Shown here in pieces: positions 45,501 to 54,203 of a DNA stretch of 64,000 nucleotides. The stretch is from the NCBI GenBank assembly GCA_963402885.1, contig OY727100.1:11687395-11751394 (forward strand). Reading direction: 5' to 3'. The notes under the pieces were generated by a model. That model searched no databases and was not told the DNA's origin. It saw nothing but the letters and a program-made list of their open reading frames with translations. Within the stretch, counting starts at the first letter, position 1. Every line of letters begins with the position of its first letter. Both the position numbers and the translations under genes were made by a program. This DNA is from Antedon bifida. Its lineage: Eukaryota > Echinodermata > Crinoidea > Comatulida > Antedonidae.

Positions 45501-48449
45501 CTTACGTTATGATATATCATATGGTAAATTACATGAAATTTAATATTGTAATATTTTTGTTTTTCCAGTATCAACAATGCCACCTCAAGTCGATGATCAG
45601 TGTGAACCTATTACGATTCCAATGTGTAGAGATATAGGTTATACTCACACAAGGATGCCCAACATGGCCACACATAGAACCCAAGAAACGGCTGGACTTG
45701 TTATCAATCAATTTTACCCGTTAGTTAAAATTGAATGTTCGCCTGCCTTGAAGGTGTTTTTGTGTGGTGCCTATGCTCCAAACTGCTCCGTTGAAAGCGC
45801 ACCGATGAAGCCTTGCCGTTGGTTGTGTGAAATGGCACGAGATGGATGTCTATCTTTGATGAATCAGTTTGGATTTGCTTGGCCTAATGAATTAGAGTGT
45901 TCATTTTTGCCAAACGAAGGCTGCTATGATGGTGGAATCACAGTTGAAGAAGTCGTTGGTGGTTCAGATACTGGGATTATTGCAGACGGTTCTTGTCAAT
46001 ATATGGCGTTACCCGTATGCGTTGATATGGCATACAACATGACACGTTTACCAAACGTTTTAGGGCACACGTCCCAGGTCGATGCCATGAACGGTTTCAT
46101 TGAAAACACTATGCTGATTGGCTTAGATTGCTCAACCGAGATGATTTCATTTCTGTGCTCAGTATACGCACCAAAGTGCACGCCAGAAGGCAGCGCTAAA
46201 CCCTGCCGCAACATGTGTGAACGAGTAAGTAATGATTGCCAGGATTTTCTGTCACTAGTGGGCATGAAATGGCCTGAAGAATTGGAGTGTTCGAAGTTTA
46301 CGAATGAGGAAGATACATGCAATGAAGACATAAATGTTGAGAATGTCACGGTAACAAGTAAGCACATTATCTTTTCAATATAGATGCCTATGTTATCGAA
46401 CATCCATGAGTTTTGAAAGCTTGTTGTAAATGAATTTTGAGTCTCCTGCCGATGGGATGTGTGTGGGTTTCACGTCGCTGGGTGCGTTCGACATTGTATA
46501 CACTAAACAATTATTTGGCTTAAATTCATTTTAGCCCTTCTCATATTCATGGAAAATTACCATAAGTAAAATATGACCATTTTCTTTTCAGGTCCAACAG
46601 TGCCTAATCTTCAACAGGGCGGATGTGAACCACTTAGAAATCCATACTGTGAAGGATTGTCGTATAATACAACACGAGTTCCAAACCTCATCGGAAGTAC
46701 ATCGCAAGATGAAGCAGCGAGTATTATGGGATCGTTTTTTCCATTTATCTCATCGGACTGTGCTCCTGATTTGAAAGTATATGCCTGCTCAATGTTTTCC
46801 CCACCGTGTACAGATAGACCACTACTGCTTCCCTGTCGCAGCTTGTGCGAAGCAGTTGCCAGTAAATGTGGAAATGCATTTGCATCTTTGGGGCAGAGTG
46901 GAAGTGAACTTCTTCAATGTCATCTCATGCCTGCCGACAATTGCAATACAGGATCAGTAGATAATGGTACAGAATATTTTTGTTAATGTTAATGTACACT
47001 ACTATATTTTCTGTTTTGAGACGGAACGTAATGGCACCTTGAGATTTTACTTTGTTAGGCGTAGTAAATGCTTGCCCCTCCCTCTAGCAATCCTTCCCAC
47101 GCGTTGTTATTGGTTGAACTTCAGTGGATGATTTAACCAGTTTCTCAACCTCTGACTTTATTAACAGATGATACCTTAACTGCCTTCTCTGGTAAATCGT
47201 TCCTGTCATTAATTGCCCTAATTCAACGTTAAAGCTAAAGCAAAAGATTAATGTAAACGTCTTTTGAAAACGACCGCGAGGCACTTTGCCCTTTCGTTTA
47301 TCCCGCCGTGCTAGTTCTCGATGTGCTATAATAATAACATATGGTAGGGCTAACTATGTTGGAGACTGACATTTTCACGCTTCACTTACAGAAGAGAGCA
47401 TCGACCAACCTATTGATGGCGAAGAATCATCTTCCTCAAATTGTGTACAAATTAAATCCAGACGATATGACATCACTACTCCTGGCCTGTCGGAATACTT
47501 CCGAGGCTGGGTGGATGTCCAAGGACAGGGAGCTGCTAATGATTACTGCAGGTAACTACAGTATTCTGATAATATACACTATATGGAGCTTTCGATTTCC
47601 GAATACGTTAAATGTGCATTACGTCATTGAATTGACAACTTAACAATTGCCCAACCAAAATAAAATAACATGGAGTCATATCCTTGGTCGTCGCAAATCG
47701 AAATCGTAATGATTTGAAAATTGTGTTATCAATATTGTAAATCAAAAATAATTGGGTACATAATAATAACAGAGTGGACAATGCTGAACAAGTTGTGATG
47801 ATGACAGCTGCAGTAACGTAGGTTTCAACGAGTATGAAACCATTGTCGCAAACTTGATCTTACTGAAGTAATGACAAATATTATATCATTTTCTTTCTTG
47901 TCAGAGTTATTAGGGATGAAAACAACAACTTAGACCTCACTTGCGCTCTAGCTGGCAGCGAAGGTGTGAGTGAATTCAATTATGGATTTGATGGAATGTT
48001 TGAACCAGGTCGTCCCGGAGAATTGTATGTTCGAGATCAAAATGGAGACGGACGAGATGACTACTGCAGGTAAATTTCAAATCAAAATCAAATCTTTGAT
48101 ACATGAACATTGCTCTCTTTGGCAGAACCCCACACAAAAACTACAAATCATTCATTGAAAATACTGTACAGAAATAGAAAATGCAAACCAGAGTCTAATA
48201 AATATCCACTCACCTACATCAAAGGAACACATGTTTGATACTGTATCATAATGAGCATTTAATAAAGATTATTTATCATTGGAAATGTCATATCTACATT
48301 TAAACAGGTGTGTTTATCGTGACCAAGAACTATACATCTCTTGTATACCTGCAATGGCTGAAGGATTTATGGGTGGTCAAGAATTCAGAGTGGACGTTAA
48401 AGGCTGTGGCATAGAGCAGTTTGATCCATTCATTGGACCACGTCAATGA
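36507..48449 (+). CDS. Secreted multi-frizzled-CRD protein with C-terminal DYCR repeats
   Basis: Model exons: 36507-36564, 38032-38466, 38790-39158, 39911-40297, 40515-40877, 41100-41456, 41679-42035, 42187-42498, 45569-46357, 46592-46966, 47392-47551, 47905-48069, 48308-48449. They join in frame to 1422 codons plus TGA. Exon 1 is a signal peptide (hydrophobic LSILFFVAACLSG). Exons 2-8 and 10 each encode one frizzled-type CRD and exon 9 (45569-46357) two: ten in all, nine with the full ten cysteines; the exon 8 domain lacks the first two. The last three exons carry two repeats ending in NDYCR/DDYCR with a DQNGDGRDD calcium-site-like loop. There is no membrane segment, so the product should be secreted. 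CRDs bind lipid-modified Wnts in Frizzled and sFRP proteins; Wnt binding here is inference. All CRD exons are phase 1-1. The exon 10 donor (GTACAG) is weak; without it the protein would stop at 46986. Confidence 0.8.
37226..37294. repeat. Near-perfect 69-base snapback palindrome in intron 1
   Basis: Arms of 34 bases (37226-37259 and 37261-37294) with one mismatch and a one-base centre. The outer part reads CTTTAAATTGTTG and the centre GTAGCC-C-GGCTAC. The long intron 1 (36565-38031) shows nothing else of note. Confidence 0.95.
40298..42035 (+). repeat. Tandem duplication of CRD exon plus intron, three units
   Basis: Units of 579-585 bases: introns 40298-40514, 40878-41099 and 41457-41678, each followed by a CRD exon. 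Introns are nearly identical (GTGAGAACTAGACTTAACAT at each start; AAAGTTGTAAAAAACTATTA before each acceptor). The exons share a three-residue deletion (MMLGQM instead of MMPNMLGQM) relative to the exon at 39911. The deletion therefore preceded the amplification. Confidence 0.95.
42625..45201 (+). pseudogene. Decayed two-CRD exon split by a transposon
   Basis: After an acceptor (TTTGCAG) the frame begins with CRD sequence (CEPLIIPMC) and meets TAA at 42687-42689. CRD similarity continues in shifted frames (PCRSLCEMSKIGC from about 42870, DGGIKREVEHTVEPVC near 43000, TRLPYMFGHT near 43100). It resumes beyond the insertion with TQEEAF near 44945, PFVCSLYTP near 45020, a frameshift at about 45047, and KPCRNLCERVQNEC to a GTAAAA donor after 45201. 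The layout mirrors the intact two-CRD exon 45569-46357, so this is its dead paralogue. At least one stop, four frameshifts and one insertion are visible. Skipping it keeps the gene in frame. Confidence 0.85.
43113..44935. mobile_element. 1.8-kb DNA transposon with 33-bp TIRs inserted in a CRD exon
   Basis: The left TIR begins ATGGATTAAAGAATAGAAGG at 43114 and the complement of the right end, from 44935 down, is identical for 33 bases. The host word GGTCATAC stands on both sides (43105-43112 and 44936-44943), a 7-8 bp target duplication that codes Gly-His-Thr in the interrupted CRD. Such a duplication length suits hAT or P-type elements. No transposase frame is present, so it is non-autonomous. 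An internal imperfect hairpin (GCCTGGTGATTGG at 43693 against 43733-43745) and several ATTGG boxes occur. Confidence 0.85.
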
Positions 48450-48603
48450 GCCACTTTAAAGATGAACCTTTCTTAGATTGATTCTTAATCTGTCGGCCGT
48501 TCCACTATTGTATATTTTACCATCATTTGCAACATTAATAGCAGAAATAAGTCCAGTAAAATAGGCACATATCAATAACAACATTTCCTTTTGTAATACT
48601 TGG

Positions 48604-48771
48604 TTCCCATAGGACACGTAGGCGCAACGCAAACACGTAGGCGCAACGCAAACACGTAGGCGCAACGCAAACACGTAGACGCAACGCAAGTAATCAATTA
48701 CAACTGTCCGAACCATTTGATTAACTCGCTTGTGTTGCGCATACGACATCGTTGCGTCCTATAGTGGACAT
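48604..48771. mobile_element. Small inverted-repeat element with internal minisatellite
   Basis: CCATAGGACACGTAGGCGC at the left and the inverted CGTTGCGTCCTATAGTGG at the right bound it. Between them the 20-base word ACACGTAGGCGCAACGCAA is repeated about four times (48613-48690). It lies in the 3' flank or UTR of the multi-CRD gene. Confidence 0.6.
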
Positions 48772-48786
48772 ATTGGTTATGTACGT

Positions 48787-48792
48787 AATAAA
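48787..48792 (+). terminator. Candidate poly(A) signal of the multi-CRD gene
   Basis: AATAAA 338 bases after the TGA. Another AATAAA (GAAATAAAAC) follows about 20 bases on. If used, the small inverted-repeat element upstream would be part of the 3' UTR. Confidence 0.4.
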
Positions 48793-48939
48793 ACTACTGT
48801 ATGTATGAAATAAAACTGAAACAAAACTTGCACGTAGTCCGAATCAAACATGTTTATATTTCTCCCGACGAGACGACTCGTCGTACGGCGCTGTCTGACT
48901 TGGCATTTTTAGGCCTATACAATGAAGTATTCGGCAAGT

Positions 48940-49012
48940 TAGGGGCGCTACTGTTGTTTCGCACCACACAGCCATATCTTCGATTTCTCACTAAACTTTT
49001 TTCACACTCACA
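48940..49012 (+). repeat. Dispersed repeat, inverted copy at 50833-50905
   Basis: CGCTACTGTTGTTTCGCACC, then ATATCTTCGATTTCTCA, matches the complement of 50833-50905 over about 70 bases with scattered mismatches. Confidence 0.75.
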
Positions 49013-49154
49013 ACATTCAACCATCACGAAAAAATAATAATACCTTTCAAAACATTTTAAACGATACTGAACTCGTTGTCAACAACATACTGCGGAATTT
49101 TCGGACCCTCCAAAGAAATTTTATTTGTCAGGAATTTGTATGACTTGTTTTTTA

Positions 49155-49232
49155 TTTTTTTCGAATGCGCCTTGAGCACTCTTGAGTGGTATGTGCGCTA
49201 TAAAAATCCTATTATTATTATTATTATCTTAT
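49155..49232 (+). mobile_element. SINE/LINE2-type 3' tail
   Basis: TGCGCCTTGAGCACTCTTGA, then GTGCGCTATAAAAATCC and an ATT trinucleotide run. This is the widely seen animal tail pattern (GCGCTATAAAT + ATT repeats) of LINE2-type elements and their SINEs. The body upstream is not recognisable. Confidence 0.55.
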
Positions 49233-49239
49233 TTAACAA

Positions 49240-50680
49240 TATTAATAAATTTAGACGACAAAATATTGTTTGTTTTCAGTTTTGAAAAAGGCAAGAACTT
49301 TTTTTCAGCTGGCGTAATAGAAGTTAAATTAATATTTAAGTTATTATTTGGACGCACCTTTATCACCATAAGTGTGCCACTGTTGTAAAAGTGAAACTTC
49401 CAATAAATTATTATTAATATATTATCATTATTATTTGTATTAGGCCTAGAGCCTATACAATAAAATTAATCTCAGTCACTAATCAATGACAATACTTTCA
49501 CTAACACAAAAAATCATTTTCTGTAATTTGTTAATACGACGTAGGATTAGCAATATTTGCCCCATCTATGATTAGACGATTTTAGATAATAACTTAATTA
49601 AAAATCAAAACGTTTTTTACATATGATTTTGAAATGTGCCTATGGTTTAAAACAGTATTGTTTTTAAAAAACAAAATAATATTTTATTTATTCTCGTTTT
49701 ACGTACGTCAGCATAAAGTATTATTATTCATGTGGTATGATTACCGCCCTCTACAGTTTTAAATTTTAAAAAAATATAAATAAAACATACATTGATTTCT
49801 GGCAATTTTCTGTCATCATCATCATCATCAACATCTTCCCCTCAATGTCAATGTATAGATTTTAGATTTTCACGTCGACTATGTCGACTGCTACCCTACG
49901 TCATTTTTATGATACGCGCTTAACTTGCGCTAAGCGACTGGTACGTCGACTGCTGGCAAGTTTGAGCGCTTTTGTTCATATCAGTGGCATTTTGACGTTC
50001 GCTCTCTGGGAGTACCAGTGGACGTATATGACGTCATAACACTGCAAAAGTTTACCCAAAATCATGGTCGAGAATCTCGCGATGATTTTCTGAGAATGTA
50101 GTAAAGTGAATTTCAGTCAAATTATATTTGTATATATATGTATTACTATTCATTTGTATTGGTTATTTTAAATAAAGCTTTTAATAATACAGGTTATGGC
50201 CTGGGTCTTCTTATCACTAGGACGCCAGCCTTTGTTCAGAAAGGATTAAGGATCTATGCTAGAGTAGAGGCCCAGCTATGCCTAAGCTACACACTTAGCC
50301 TGGCCTAAGCCCGTGTACTTCCACCGACCCAGCGCGGTGAAATAGCACCAAAGACGAGTGCTACTATGGAGATTACAAGGTCAGATCCCAAGGTTACTAC
50401 GTCAACGTAAATGTCCACTATCTAATTATTCATATATCTGTTGATGAGAACCGTCGTGTGCACGTTCACTCAATCTAAATAAAAGTCCCTATATAATTGT
50501 ACTGTGAAGTCTGCAGAACCTCATTTCAGTATAATAGTCGCACATGAGTTGGTCACATTTATGCAGCTGGACTTCGTTTTCCTAATTTTGTGTTCCACAC
50601 ATTTCATATTTAAATTATTATTTAGATAAATCATGTATGATTCCACCAAACTGTCGATTGTGAGGCATTTGATAAATAGG
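49240..50680. other. Intergenic DNA, no gene seen
   Basis: AT-rich with a CAT microsatellite at 49812-49830. The minus-strand frame at 50521-50940 overlaps repeat sequence and lacks family features. Confidence 0.5.
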
Positions 50681-50684
50681 CAAG

Positions 50685-50740
50685 CTGCCATAAAATGTCT
50701 CGACATGTTTCGAGAAACTATTCTCATCATCAGAACACAG
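50685..50740 (-). mobile_element. Hammerhead-like core of a Penelope-like element (minus strand)
   Basis: On the minus strand: CTGATGA (50733-50727), stem GAGAA/TTCTC with a TAGT loop, GAAA (50711-50708), then CATGTCG with its partner GACAT two bases beyond. The order CTGATGA - hairpin - GAAACATGTCG is what I associate with Penelope-like retroelement ends. The 70-base dispersed repeat at 50833-50905 lies just upstream on the same strand. Confidence 0.55.
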
Positions 50741-50832
50741 AAAACAACGCCTAGAGTACTTATATACCAAAATGGTAAATTAACGGTGGCAATTATCATG
50801 TGAACATGTAACATAATGGCCCAAAATGGTAT

Positions 50833-50905
50833 GATGCGAGTGTGAGAAAAATTGTATGAGAAATCGAAGATATAACGGTGTGGTGCGAAACAGCAGTAGT
50901 GCCTC
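50833..50905 (-). repeat. Inverted copy of the 48940-49012 repeat
   Basis: Complement reads CTACTGCTGTTTCGCACCAC, then ATATCTTCGATTTCTCA. About 1.8 kb separates the two arms. Confidence 0.75.
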
Positions 50906-50972
50906 TTTGTTGGCGGTGCGCATTTTCTAATGTATGACATGCACTTTGCGTTTGTTGTTCGGTTTATTAACT

Positions 50973-51002
50973 AACTCGTCAAAGTGACGAGTTCAAATCT
51001 AG
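50973..51002 (+). mobile_element. Helitron-like 3' terminus (first of three)
   Basis: A nine-base-pair hairpin (AACTCGTCA, loop AAG, TGACGAGTT), five spacer bases and CTAG followed by T. This is the form of a Helitron 3' end. The element it closes must lie to the left but its 5' end is not identified. Confidence 0.5.
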
Positions 51003-52660
51003 TTTTTTTAGGTGATCATTTAGAATAAAATGATCACCTATTGTTATTGTATAAAATCTTTATTATTATTAGGTGATCATTTAGAATAAAATGATCACCT
51101 ATTGTTATTGTATAAAATCTTTATTATTATTTTTTTTCTTTTTTTTTTTCTTTTTATTGTTTCTGTACACTATTTTGTGTAACAATTATCTCAAAAAGTT
51201 TAATGTCAATGATTACAAAAATTTCAGAATATCTTTCAAATAATATAACTTAATCCTAATAAGCTTTCCAGCGTGATCACTCATCCGTGACGACATTTAT
51301 ACGCCATTTTGCGAAATCACATTATCAATCATATCTCCATAATTCATTATCACATATTAATGAAATTCACTACACGTAAACTTCAGATCAAGGGTAAAAA
51401 TATTAGCAAATAAAAACGCACGCGCACCTAGGTTCATGCGCGTGATTTCGCGCGTTAAAAATTTAAAACGCTCAAAATTAAGTTTTGATCAATTTAGAGC
51501 ATGAATTAGGCCATTTGCGTGTTTCAAAAAATTACTGCGCAAAAATGCGTTTTTGCGCGCGCGATACTTAAAAAGCGTAAAAAATATGAATTTTTTTTAC
51601 AAATCTCATTCTACTCACCATCCTTAGTACATTCACCAAATTTGAGTCAGTTCCGACTTAAAATAACGCTATACGAGCACGTTAAAAATGACAAAATGCG
51701 CACATTAATTTTACAAAAGTTCTGAAAATGGTGAAAAATAGGTCTTTTTTAAAATGAAAATAATTCTTCAGAATGCAAGATGACCCCCGATTTTTTTAAT
51801 TTATTCTGGAAGCCATTGAGTTGTAGATATGAATTCATGTACACATTTTACGTACAAAATGTTTTGACGTCATCAAATGGCCACTTGAATTTAAAAATTA
51901 GGATTTGTTATCTTTTTGTGTAGATTATCACATTCAACAGAGCGCATCTTGGTTATGTGTGCTCGAATTTCGCACAACTTTCAGTATGTGCTTGCTTAAT
52001 TAATTATCTTTATCATGAGTTGACACTATCTTCATTTTAATGACGTCATCACGCGTAAAAACTTGAATAACGTAGGCTGTGTAATTTCACCTTCGCAGTA
52101 AATTTGAATATCTTACAGCTCTTCAGAATTGAAGGTTACCTTGATGATTATAATTTATTATGAAAGCTGATGAAATGTAGATATTAATTCATATAAAAAT
52201 TAAGCCTATCGGATGTTGTGACGTTAACATATGGCCAGTTGAAGTGAAAAAGTAGTTTTTTCATATTTTTCGTCAAAGTTATACACAATTCAAAGAGCGC
52301 GCACAGCGCTTCTACGTGCCAAATTTTTTTTCCAAATCTTATATTTTTTTGCTCAATTAATTATCTTTCGAAATTGTCATCTTAAAGTTTAGTTTGATAA
52401 CGTCATCATGCCAAAAAATTAGAACATGTGTGTCCCGTAATTTCACCTATGCTACACTGTATATAGATATACAGTATATACTGTACATATTGTATATGGC
52501 ATATAGGCACAACTCAGCACTATAAGCATATAATAGGATGGCATACATCAACATTTTCCGATCGTATGTTAACGTACGTGCATGTTTAAAAAAAATTAAT
52601 TTCAGTAAAATGATAAAAATGATCACCTATAATTCGTCAAAGTGACGAATTAAATTCTAG
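51003..52660 (+). mobile_element. Helitron-like non-autonomous element, copy A
   Basis: Shares about 1.5 kb with copy B. It ends in hairpin AATTCGTCA-AAG-TGACGAATT (52631-52651), five bases, then CTAG (52657-52660) before T. The start is uncertain: homology to copy B begins only near 51150, after a T-rich tract. No helicase or Rep frame is present. The short open frame near 51519 is shared with copy B and is not convincing coding sequence. Confidence 0.6.
51010..51131. repeat. Two tandem 61-base units, each with a GATC-containing hairpin
   Basis: Each unit holds arms AGGTGATCATTT and AAATGATCACCT around AGAATA, then TTGTTATTGTATAAAATC. Units at 51010-51070 and 51071-51131 are identical. The arm sequence TGATCACCTA also occurs just before the hairpins at 52631 and 54174. 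Confidence 0.9.
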
Positions 52661-54203
52661 TTTTTTTTATTTTTTTTATTTTTTTTCTTTTTTTTCTTTT
52701 TATTGTTTCTGTACACTATTTTGTGTAACAATTATCTAAAAAAGTTTAATGTCAATGATTACAAAAATTTCAGAATATCTTTCAAATAATATAACTTAAT
52801 CCTAATAAGCTTTCCAGCGTGATCACTCATCCGTGACGACATTTATACGCCATTTTGCGAAATCACATTATCAATCATATCTCCAAAATTCATTATCACA
52901 TATTAATGGAATTCACTACACGTAAACTTCAGATCAAGGGTAAAAATATTAGCAAATAAAAAGTTGCGCGTTTCAAGGTCATGCATGTGAAATCGCGCGC
53001 TAAAAATTTAAAACGCGCAAAATTAGGTTTTGATCAATTTAGAGCATGAATTAGGCCATTTGCGTGTTTCCAAAAATTACTGCGCAAAAAAAAATTTTGC
53101 GCGCGCGATACTTAAAAAGCGTAAAAAATATGAATTTTTTTTACAAATCTCATTCTACTCGCCATCCTTAGTACATTCACCAAATTTGAGTCAGTTCCGA
53201 CTTAAAATAACACTATACGAGCACGTTAAAAATGACAAAATGCGCACATTAATTTTACAAAAGTTCTGAAAATGGTGAAAAATAGGTCTTTTTTAAAATG
53301 AAAATAATTCTTCAGAATGCAAGATGACCCCCGATTTTTTTAACTTATTCTGGAAGCCATTGAGTTGTAGATATGAATTCATGTACACATTTTACGTACA
53401 AAATGTTTTGACGTCATCAAATGGCCACTTGAATTTAAAAATTAGGATTTGTTATCTTTTTGTGTAGATTATCACATTCAACAGAGCGCATCTTGGTTAT
53501 GTGTGCTCGAATTTCGCACAACTTTCAGTATGTGCTTGCTTAATTAATTAGCTTTATCATGAGTTGACACTATCTTCATTTTAATGACGTCATCACGCGT
53601 AAAAACTTGAATAACGTAGGCCGTGTAATTTCACCTTCGCAGTAAATTTGAATATCTTACAGCTCTTCAGAATTGAAGGTTACCTTGATGATTATAATTT
53701 ATTATGAAAGCTGATGAAATGTAGATATTAATTCATATAAAAATTAAGCCTATCGGATGTTGTGACGTTAACATATGGCCAGTTGGAGTGAAAAAGTAGT
53801 TTTTTCATATTTTTCGTCAAAGTTATACACAATTCAAAGAGCGCGCACAGCGCTTCTACGTGCCAAATTTTTTTCCAAATCTTATATTTTTTTGCTCAAT
53901 TAATTATCTTTCGAAATTGTCATCTTAAAGTTTAGTTTGATAACGTCATCATGCCAAAAAATTAGAACATGTGTGTCCCGTAATTTCACCTATGCTACAC
54001 TGTATATAGATATACAGTATATACTGTACATATTGTATATGGCATATAGGCACAACTCAGCACTATAAGCATATAATAGGATGGCATACATCAACATTTT
54101 CCGATCGTATGTTAACGTACGTGCATGTTTAAAAAAAATTAATTTCAGTAAAATGATAAAAATGATCACCTATAATTCGTCAAAGTGACGAATTAAATTC
54201 TAG
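52661..54203 (+). mobile_element. Helitron-like non-autonomous element, copy B
   Basis: Nearly identical to copy A over its length (offset 1543-1546 bases) except for a diverged stretch around 52960-53030. It ends with the same hairpin (54174-54194) and CTAG at 54200-54203. Head-to-tail placement with the same end next to the same T suggests tandem insertion at, or replication through, one site. Confidence 0.6.

Noticed and set aside
50521-50940. 139-codon minus-strand frame
   Set aside because: It spans the hammerhead-like core and the inverted repeat, so it is retroelement non-coding sequence read by chance.
51519-53269. Matching 68- and 79-codon frames in the two Helitron-like copies
   Set aside because: Their similarity follows from the DNA duplication. 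There is no Rep, helicase or other known motif.
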